Below, piece after piece: positions 1 to 4,525 of a stretch of DNA of 7,883 nt (its first letter is position 1; every line of letters starts with the position of its first letter). The DNA lies in NCBI GenBank assembly GCA_049582065.1, contig JBAUTF010000358.1:1-7883 (forward strand), given 5' to 3'. Position numbers and translations under genes: made by a program. The notes under the pieces are model-generated. The model searched no databases, had not been told where the DNA came from, and was given only the letters and a program-made list of their open reading frames with translations. The DNA comes from DATKSS01 sp049582065 (lineage in GTDB: Bacteria > Chloroflexota > Dormibacteria > Dormibacterales > Dormibacteraceae).

Positions 1-120
1 CTGAGGAGCGCCTCCATCAACAATTGAGGTCAGACGTCACTCTTTCCGTCGGCGCCAAACGAGGAGGCGCATACGGACGGGGCGGCTGTGCTGCCTTACA
101 CGATGGCTTTCGAAGGATCA

Positions 121-1404
121 TCAGATAAGGTGGTTCGGTATCGGTATACCGCCCTCGAAGAATCGCGACCAGCGATATTTCTCTAACGGAATCGACGCGG
201 AACGTCCGAGGATGACATCGGACAAGAGGCGACCAACGACAGGTCCCAATCCGAATCCTTGGCCGTTGAAGCCGACTGCTAGATACAGGTCTGGAATCAG
301 ATCCACTGGACCCAGGACTGGCAAGCCGTCGAGAGTCATGTCAACAAGACCACCAGACGCCTCAACCACATGAGTGTCGGCAAGACTGGGAATAACGTCC
401 TGAATTCTTTTGAGCCGTCTCTTTACAGATTGCATCGACACCTGTGGGTAGAAGCCGGTCGGGGCAATCGGCGCTAACCCGAATGCCGATCTCAATTCGA
501 GGGCCAACATCTTTGGATCGACGCGTAACCTGACCTGTGCCCGGTGACGCCACAACCGCGGAGCCCATGCGGGGAGATCGTGAAAGTCGTGAATCCCCAG
601 ACTATGATCGGCGCCAGGGTCTCGATACCCGCCAGTGAATCTAATCGAACCCGACGGGAGCTGCCGTAGGCCATAGTCGGGACCTCGCAAGAACACATCA
701 AGCAGCTGCGGCTGTGGTTCTGTGAACCCATGTATCAGTTCGACAATTTGATATGGAATGCGGATTCCGACGCTCCGTAACAGGGCATACGACCAGACAC
801 CTCCCGTGATAACGACAGCATGACCTGGGAAATGTTTTTGGCCGCAGATGACGCCACACGCCCGTCCGCCAACGAGATCGATACCGTCGACGGTGGTGGC
901 GGTACGTATTTGCACGCCTAGCGAGAGCGCCATCTCTTCGAATCTCGCCATGACCTTGCGCGGCTCTACCAAGGAATCTACTCGGCTGAATGCCCCGCCT
1001 AGCACCCGTTTGGCAATGTAGGGAAACCTAGGCCCCAGCTCCTTGGGCGACAGCAGTTCAACGTGTATGTCTTGATCTGCTGCGCGCTTCGCCATCTCTT
1101 CTATCAAGCGAATGTCTTCGGAATCATGCGCAACGTACAGGCGCCCGGCGTTCGAATATCCAAAATCTTGTGGCCGATCTGCCACAAGGCGCTCCCATGC
1201 GGGGACGCTTGCAGAGGCAATGTCGGCGGCATGCTTGCCGAGCAGCCCGATGGCGCCCATGTTTCGGCCGGATGCTTCAAAACCGACGCTGTCCTTTTCG
1301 AAGACTGTTACTGCGGCGCCACGACGGGCAAGCTCGCAGGCCGTGGCAAGCCCTGAAATTCCCGCTCCCACGACGATAACGTCAGCTACAGTTGTCAACT
1401 TCAC
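121..1404 (-). CDS. FAD-dependent oxidoreductase, DAO family (D-amino acid / sarcosine / glycine oxidase-like)
   Basis: Probable flavoenzyme that oxidises an amine or amino acid; the substrate cannot be read from the sequence. Counted from the chosen GTG start (427 residues), the N-terminus carries the dinucleotide-binding motif GAGISG (residues 13-18) followed by an acidic residue (E36) that would bind the FAD ribose. Next comes ASGRNMG (about 44-50), typical of the DAO family. Near the C-terminus, GFNGQGFGLGP (378-388) matches the conserved FAD-contacting block of sarcosine oxidase beta and DadA-like proteins. Length is normal for the family. An ATG at 1497 would add 31 residues that look non-conserved. 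A TTG at 1398 is also possible. None of the three has a clear Shine-Dalgarno, so the start is uncertain. The gene stands alone, divergent from the aldo/keto reductase, and appears less GC-rich than the copper operon, which may mean a different origin. The family is secure; the substrate is unknown. Confidence 0.85.
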   Translation of the reverse strand: MKLTTVADVIVVGAGISGLATACELARRGAAVTVFEKDSVGFEASGRNMGAIGLLGKHAADIASASVPAWERLVADRPQDFGYSNAGRLYVAHDSEDIRLIEEMAKRAADQDIHVELLSPKELGPRFPYIAKRVLGGAFSRVDSLVEPRKVMARFEEMALSLGVQIRTATTVDGIDLVGGRACGVICGQKHFPGHAVVITGGVWSYALLRSVGIRIPYQIVELIHGFTEPQPQLLDVFLRGPDYGLRQLPSGSIRFTGGYRDPGADHSLGIHDFHDLPAWAPRLWRHRAQVRLRVDPKMLALELRSAFGLAPIAPTGFYPQVSMQSVKRRLKRIQDVIPSLADTHVVEASGGLVDMTLDGLPVLGPVDLIPDLYLAVGFNGQGFGLGPVVGRLLSDVILGRSASIPLEKYRWSRFFEGGIPIPNHLI

Positions 1405-1857
1405 AGTCCATTGGCTCGAACTGCAACCATAAAACCGATCCCTTCGCAACGCAGATTGGCAGCGTACGGGGAGGCAATGGGTGTGCGCAATTGGCATGGC
1501 TCGTCTGCCCGAGGCTCATGGTCCAGAGAGCCGGCTCGTACTTCGGGTCAATGACAGCCAAGAACCGTTTGCGGGGCGCTGTTGAGGCGTCCTGGGTGGG
1601 TTCGATTCCACAACTCCGGGCGGCGAGCGCGTCGTGTCGCAAATGTCCGCTGTTGTGTCACGCAGTCGAAGGCGTCCGGCTGAGGCTGTGCTCGTCCCGG
1701 TCTAATGACAACCTTGCTCAGCGCCGGCCATCTTCAGCAGTAGTTCGGACAGTTTTCCAGCGTGGCTGGCTCAGGGATGTCACTTGAAACCAGGATCGCG
1801 AGCCTTCATCAAAGCCAAGGACACCTACACGTGTCGGGGGTCTGCTAGCTTGGCCTC
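1405..1857. other. Intergenic region between divergent genes, no gene recognised
   Basis: This gap must hold the promoters of the divergent FAD oxidoreductase and aldo/keto reductase, but no convincing -35/-10 pair is visible on either strand. Both strands have open frames of about 85 to 130 codons here. Their translations have no recognisable family, are rich in Arg, Ser and Cys, and lack ribosome-binding sites, so they are treated as non-coding. A T-arm-like stretch (GGTTCGATTCC, around 1600) is not part of a foldable tRNA. The only symmetric element noted near the reductase is at 1824-1837. Confidence 0.5.
1824..1837. promoter_or_regulatory. Short palindrome upstream of the aldo/keto reductase, possible operator
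   Basis: CCTACACGTGTCGG contains the perfect 8-base palindrome ACACGTGT (1827-1834), and CC/GG extends the symmetry past one mismatched pair. It lies 20 bases before the reductase ATG, where a repressor site would overlap the promoter or the untranslated leader. No regulator can be assigned; the decayed HxlR gene downstream of the reductase is a possible former partner. An 8-base palindrome can arise by chance. Confidence 0.2.
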
Positions 1858-2715
1858 ATGATCCCAATGGCTGAGTTCGGCCGCACCGGGCACACTAGCA
1901 CTAGGGTCGTCTTCGGCGCCGCTGCATTGGGTTCCGTGTCGCAGAAGATCGCGGATGAGACGCTCGAGGTGCTCCTTCGCCACGGCGTTAACCACATCGA
2001 CACCGCCTCTAGCTATGGCGACTCGGAGGTTCGCATCGCCTCGTGGTTGAAGCGCGAACCTGGGCAGTTCTTCCTCGCGACCAAAGGGGACAGGCGCGAT
2101 GAGAAAGGCGCGCGCCAGGAGATCCATCGCTCGCTCGACCGGTTGGGTGTCGACCACATCGACCTCTGGCAGATCCACGCGCTCGCCGATCCCATTGAGT
2201 GGGATCAGGCGCTCAGTCCGGGCGGTGCACTTGACGCGGCGCTGATGGCGCGCGAGGAGGGCCTCGTCAGGTGGATCGGGGTCACTGGCCACGGCGCCCA
2301 GATCGCCGCCACGCATCGCCGGAGCCTGGAGCGATTTGATTTCGACTCGGTCTTGCTGCCTTACAACTACATCACCATGCAGAGCGCCTACTACCGCGAG
2401 AACTTCGAAGCGCTGCTCCAGACCTGTCACGAGCGGAATGTCGCCGTGCAGACGATCAAGTCGATCGCCCTGCGCCCGTGGATGGACCGCGACCATACAC
2501 GCACAACCTGGTATCAGCCTCTTGAATCGACGGATGACGTCGATCTCGCGGTCTGGTGGGCGCTGGGACGCTCCGGCATCTTCATAAACAGCGTGGGAGA
2601 CGTAGATTTGCTGCCCCTCGTGCTTGACGCCGCAGAGAGGTTTCACCAGATGCCCGAGGAAGGCGAGATGCAGGCCCTCTCCGAGAGATCTCATGCGGAA
2701 CCGCTCTTCGTCTAA
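1858..2715 (+). CDS. Aldo/keto reductase family oxidoreductase
   Basis: NAD(P)H-dependent carbonyl reductase of the aldo/keto reductase superfamily, cytosolic; the substrate is not predictable. The 285-residue product starts with the FGRTG strand seen in this family. It has the full catalytic tetrad: Asp48 and Tyr53 in IDTASSYGDSE, Lys76 in LATKGD, and His107 in DLWQIHA. The IGVTGHG segment (about 140-146) resembles the subgroup of predicted aldo/keto oxidoreductases often called COG1453, but without the C-terminal ferredoxin part some members carry. It is somewhat short for the superfamily (usually around 300-330 residues), the C-terminal cofactor loop region being reduced. The start is the ATG at 1858; a second ATG at 1867 is equally possible because neither has a good Shine-Dalgarno. 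An HxlR-type regulator remnant follows within about 25 bases, so the two may once have been a regulated unit. Confidence 0.9.
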   Translation: MIPMAEFGRTGHTSTRVVFGAAALGSVSQKIADETLEVLLRHGVNHIDTASSYGDSEVRIASWLKREPGQFFLATKGDRRDEKGARQEIHRSLDRLGVDHIDLWQIHALADPIEWDQALSPGGALDAALMAREEGLVRWIGVTGHGAQIAATHRRSLERFDFDSVLLPYNYITMQSAYYRENFEALLQTCHERNVAVQTIKSIALRPWMDRDHTRTTWYQPLESTDDVDLAVWWALGRSGIFINSVGDVDLLPLVLDAAERFHQMPEEGEMQALSERSHAEPLFV

Positions 2716-2740
2716 TTCCGCTGGATCATTCGTAGCCGCC

Positions 2741-3038
2741 TACCAGCTGCCAGGACTCGATCGCCAAGGGCCGCGACGTGGGTCCGATCCTTGCGTCTAT
2801 GGCGGCGTTGGGTGACAAGTGGCTGCTGGGCGGCGACCTTCCTCCGCTCGTTCTACACCACATCGCGTGCAACCACGACATGCATGCGGTCGTTACCTGC
2901 GGCGAGTGCGCTGAGCCGCTAGATATCCGGAGCATGCGGGCGAAGCCGGGACCCGGGTACCCCGAACACATCGCTTGCAGGGGGCGTGCGCCACAAGAGA
3001 CGATTGGGTCTCAGGGTTCGCCGCCGGGAAAAGTGTGA
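2741..3038 (+). pseudogene. 3' remnant of an HxlR-family winged-helix transcriptional regulator
   Basis: HxlR proteins are small winged-helix regulators; only the C-terminal third survives here. The reading starts with YQL at 2741-2749, then needs a one-base frame correction near 2750. It continues as DSIAKGRDVGPILASM and ALGDKWLLGGDLPPLVLHH, matching the family's last wing strand and C-terminal helix. After that comes a zinc-ribbon-like tail: Cys-x-His around 2868-2876, then CGEC, then EPLDIRSMRAKPGPG, a pattern I know from actinobacterial HxlR tails. Upstream the frame is closed by TAG at 2733-2735, and the recognition helix region is missing. The aldo/keto reductase ends where it should lie. 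A GTG at 2778 could formally start an 86-residue protein, but it would lack the DNA-binding part. The last ~24 codons before TGA 3036-3038 are not recognisably conserved. Homology is recognised by eye; the frameshift could also be a sequencing error. Confidence 0.6.
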
Positions 3039-3186
3039 GCGCCGGACGGTCGCGTCGGAGACGTACGCGACGCCGTTATTTGGTTGCGGAGGGGGCGGCA
3101 TGGTCGCGCCCGTTACAGTGCTCACCGCCCTTGATCGTGGGAAAGTCGAAGTGGCGGTCCGGCCGAACTTCATCGCCTTCGCGGCT
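3039..3186. other. Non-coding stretch between the HxlR remnant and the copper operon leader
   Basis: No recognisable gene on either strand. A plus-strand frame in phase with the SHOCT gene stays open back to about 2986, but its translation resembles no family I know, and the strong ribosome-binding site at 3303-3310 points to a start at 3319 instead. The minus strand is also open between 2919 and 3266, again with no recognisable product; this is common in GC-rich DNA. Confidence 0.45.
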
Positions 3187-3203
3187 AATCGGTCCAACCG
3201 ATT
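3187..3203. repeat. Perfect 7-base inverted repeat upstream of the CsoR box
   Basis: AATCGGT-cca-ACCGATT is a perfect 7-base inverted repeat with a 3-base spacer. It sits 8 bases upstream of the first CsoR-type box, and about 115 bases before the SHOCT start. It could be an operator for a second regulator, or a hairpin ending transcription from upstream; no T-run follows, which argues against an intrinsic terminator. The -35 region of the operon promoter would fall in or near it. Confidence 0.4.
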
Positions 3204-3211
3204 CGTACTGC

Positions 3212-3228
3212 ATACCCCCATGGGGTCT
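3212..3228. promoter_or_regulatory. CsoR-type operator upstream of the copper operon
   Basis: ATACCCCCATGGGGTCT has the core CCCCATGGGG (perfect palindrome, 3216-3225) flanked by ATAC on the left and an imperfect right end. CsoR-family repressors are known to bind A/T-flanked C-tract/G-tract palindromes of this kind. It agrees at 14 of 17 positions with the box before csoR in this same window, which supports both. It lies about 90 bases before the first operon gene. The expected effect is repression without copper and release when CsoR binds Cu(I). No -10/-35 pair could be fixed with confidence; CATACC at its left edge is a candidate -10. Confidence 0.6.
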
Positions 3229-3302
3229 TCGAGCACGACTTCAGGGGGACCTACGGCACTCGGCATCGGGAGAGCTGAGTCATACGCTCACCTCACGACC
3301 AG

Positions 3303-3310
3303 AAGGAGGT
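3303..3310 (+). promoter_or_regulatory. Strong ribosome-binding site of the SHOCT gene
   Basis: AAGGAGGT is a near-ideal Shine-Dalgarno, ending 8-9 bases before the ATG at 3319. It fixes that start against the much longer open frame upstream. CTCACCTC at 3287-3294 can pair with GAGGTTGAG at 3306-3314 (one bulged base, loop of about 11), so the site may be partly hidden in the mRNA. Confidence 0.75.
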
Positions 3311-3318
3311 TGAGTGAA

Positions 3319-3537
3319 ATGATGTGGGGTTACGCGGACGGTTGGAGTTGGCTATGGATGGCAGCCATGATGGTCCTGTTCTGGGGCGGCATTTTCGCCA
3401 TTGCGATCTTCGCGATCAGGTCATTTACCGGACGCGCGGACAACGACCAGGCCATGGATGTCCTCCGCCGGCGATTCGCAAGCGGCGAGATCAGCCAGGA
3501 CGAGTTCGAGAAGACGCGCAAGGCACTGCAGGGCTAG
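3319..3537 (+). CDS. Small membrane protein with C-terminal SHOCT domain
   Basis: A 72-residue protein, first gene of the copper operon. Residues 1-14 are rich in Met and Trp (MMWGYADGWSWLW), and one hydrophobic segment follows (about 12-33), ending with Arg34. The C-terminal part (43-70; ADNDQAMDVLRRRFASGEIS, then DEFEK) is a clear SHOCT domain: a short amphipathic pair of helices with the signature LxxRFAxGEIxxxEFExxxxxL. SHOCT domains occur at the ends of many small membrane proteins and are thought to promote oligomerisation; no enzymatic role is known. The N-terminal Met and Trp residues could contact Cu(I), which is inference from composition and context. The start is set by the strong Shine-Dalgarno at 3303-3310; an ATG directly after it (3322) would give nearly the same protein. 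The next gene follows after 5 bases, so co-transcription is likely. Confidence 0.85.
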   Translation: MMWGYADGWSWLWMAAMMVLFWGGIFAIAIFAIRSFTGRADNDQAMDVLRRRFASGEISQDEFEKTRKALQG

Positions 3538-3542
3538 CGGCG

Positions 3543-4199
3543 ATGCGCGCACGTGGTCTGTTGATCATCGGGGTGAGCGCCGTTGCGGCGTCAGTGCTGA
3601 TCGGTGTCGCCGGCGTGGCGAGCGGCTGGATGAGCGGCTGGCCGATGGGTGCGCGCGGCGGAATGATGGGGGCCGTGTTCAACGGCGCAGGCCGCGATAT
3701 CGGCATTGATTCGGCGGTCAAGATCGCGCAGAACGTCGCATCGTCGTATCCGACCGGAGGCTTGGCCGCCGACGAGGTGATCGAGTTCAGCAACAACTAC
3801 TACGCCTCGATCCGCGAGAAGAGCAGCGGGATCGGAGCCTTCGAGATCTTGATCGACCGCTCATCGGGGAGCGTGATCAGGGAGCCGGGGCCGGACATGA
3901 TGTGGAACGTCAAGTACTCGGTGATGGGCGCGGGCATGATGGGCAGCTATCGCTTCGGCGGCTCGGGGCCAATGAGTGTGACTCCGCAGCAGGCCCGGGA
4001 TACTGCTCAGCAATGGCTTGATGCCAATCAGCCAGGCACAACCGCGAGGTCGGCCGATCCCTTCTACGGCTATTACACCGTCGACTTCGACAAGGCCGGA
4101 AGGCTGGTCGGAATGCTTTCCGTCAACGGATACACAGATCAGGTCTGGTTTCACACCTGGCACGGCAGCTTCATCCAGATCAGAGACCTAGGGGCATGA
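3543..4199 (+). CDS. Met-rich exported or membrane-anchored protein with two PepSY-like halves
   Basis: A 218-residue product of unknown function. Residues 1-28 have a short basic start (MRAR) and a long hydrophobic stretch, reading as a signal peptide or membrane anchor; there is no lipobox Cys. Two halves of similar design follow: an alpha helix, then strands. In the first (about 53-115), SAVKIAQNVAS leads to FEILIDRSSGSVIREPG. In the second (about 144-213), TPQQARDTAQQWLDAN leads to YYTVDFDKAGRLVGMLSVNG. The helix-plus-strands layout and the phrase D-x-x-G-x-x-x-G resemble PepSY domains, but I am not certain of the assignment. Met clusters (GWMSGWPMGARGGMMG, DMMW, GAGMMG) and HTWHG near the end are possible Cu(I)/Cu(II) ligands. 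It lies between the SHOCT gene (5-base gap) and csoR (43 bases to the chosen csoR start). An extracytoplasmic copper-binding role is inferred. The ATG at 3543 was chosen because the hydrophobic segment follows directly; its Shine-Dalgarno (AGGG, 3530-3533) is weak. Confidence 0.75.
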   Translation: MRARGLLIIGVSAVAASVLIGVAGVASGWMSGWPMGARGGMMGAVFNGAGRDIGIDSAVKIAQNVASSYPTGGLAADEVIEFSNNYYASIREKSSGIGAFEILIDRSSGSVIREPGPDMMWNVKYSVMGAGMMGSYRFGGSGPMSVTPQQARDTAQQWLDANQPGTTARSADPFYGYYTVDFDKAGRLVGMLSVNGYTDQVWFHTWHGSFIQIRDLGA

Positions 4200-4216
4200 G
4201 GCTGTGAATCAAAATC

Positions 4217-4233
4217 ATACCCCTAGGGGGTAT
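4217..4233. promoter_or_regulatory. CsoR-type operator immediately upstream of csoR
   Basis: ATACCCCTAGGGGGTAT is a near-perfect palindrome (ATACCCC paired with GGGGTAT, one extra G) of the type recognised by CsoR-family repressors. It lies 9 bases before the ATG at 4243 and after the preceding gene's stop. TATTCT (4231-4236) overlaps its right end and fits a -10 hexamer; a transcript from it would start at about the ATG itself, that is, leaderless. No good -35 is seen. The position implies an internal, autoregulated promoter for csoR and the ATPase gene. Confidence 0.7.
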
Positions 4234-4242
4234 TCTAAGAAG

Positions 4243-4521
4243 ATGCCAGGGTACAAGTCGCACAAGGACCAGGTGCAGGGCCGCCTCAAGCGGATCGAAG
4301 GTCAGATCCGAGGCGTCCAGAAGATGGTGGACGAGGAGCGCTACTGCATTGATGTTCTGACCCAGGTCGGTGCTGTGAAGGCAGCCCTGGACGGTGTCGC
4401 GCTGCTGCTTCTCCAGGACCACACCGAGCACTGCGTGGTGGAGGCGATCCAGGCAGGCGACGGCTCGCTCAAGGTTCGCGAGCTCAACGAAGCGGTCGAG
4501 CGCCTCATCAAAGGGCGTTGA
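4243..4521 (+). CDS. csoR: Copper-sensing transcriptional repressor CsoR
   Basis: All-helical repressor of the CsoR/RcnR family; it binds operator DNA without metal and releases it on binding Cu(I). The 92-residue protein shows the family's opening RLKRIEGQIRGVQKMV (14-29) with basic residues for DNA contact. It has the complete Cu(I) triad: Cys35 in YCIDVLTQV, then His60 and Cys64 in DHTEHCV. These match Cys36/His61/Cys65 of the Mycobacterium tuberculosis protein. Tyr34 and Glu80 fit the second-shell residues known there. A GTG at 4204 would add 13 residues, but its codons would run through the operator palindrome and family members usually begin close to M-x-G-Y, so the ATG at 4243 is preferred. 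That ATG has no real Shine-Dalgarno, consistent with a leaderless or coupled start. The ATPase gene begins 4 bases after its stop. RcnR (nickel/cobalt) and FrmR (formaldehyde) relatives are excluded by the C-H-C pattern. Confidence 0.93.
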   Translation: MPGYKSHKDQVQGRLKRIEGQIRGVQKMVDEERYCIDVLTQVGAVKAALDGVALLLLQDHTEHCVVEAIQAGDGSLKVRELNEAVERLIKGR

Positions 4522-4525
4522 TGCC

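Noticed and set aside
8..70. GCGCCTCC (8-15) and GGAGGCGC (63-70), an 8-base inverted repeat
   Set aside because: Arms are 47 bases apart, short and of simple GC-rich composition; chance is likely and no element boundary is seen.
3..128. Plus-strand open frame from the left window edge to TAA at 126-128
   Set aside because: About 41 codons with no recognisable family; it could be the end of a convergent gene overlapping the FAD gene, but nothing supports that beyond the absence of stops.
136..151. CGGTAT-cggt-ATACCG hairpin near the 3' end of the FAD gene
   Set aside because: Inside the coding region, a few codons before the stop, only 6 base pairs and no T-run; not convincing as a terminator.
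1570..1625. tRNA-like T-arm (GGTTCGATTCC) in the gap between the FAD oxidoreductase and the reductase
   Set aside because: The arm forms only a 4-base stem with an 8-base loop, and no matching acceptor or anticodon arm could be found within the expected distance on either side.
1825..2694. Long minus-strand open frame opposite the aldo/keto reductase
   Set aside because: The plus strand has the full catalytic tetrad and family motifs; the opposite frame is a GC-rich shadow without recognisable domains.
2986..3318. N-terminal extension of the SHOCT protein (an in-frame open stretch of 111 codons)
   Set aside because: It would run through the CsoR box and the inverted repeat, resembles no known domain, and a strong Shine-Dalgarno marks the ATG at 3319.
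4394..4525. Longer N-terminus of the ATPase overlapping csoR
   Set aside because: Those 44 codons are the out-of-frame reading of csoR; the csoR frame is clearly the coding one, and the GTG at 4526 follows the csoR stop by 4 bases.
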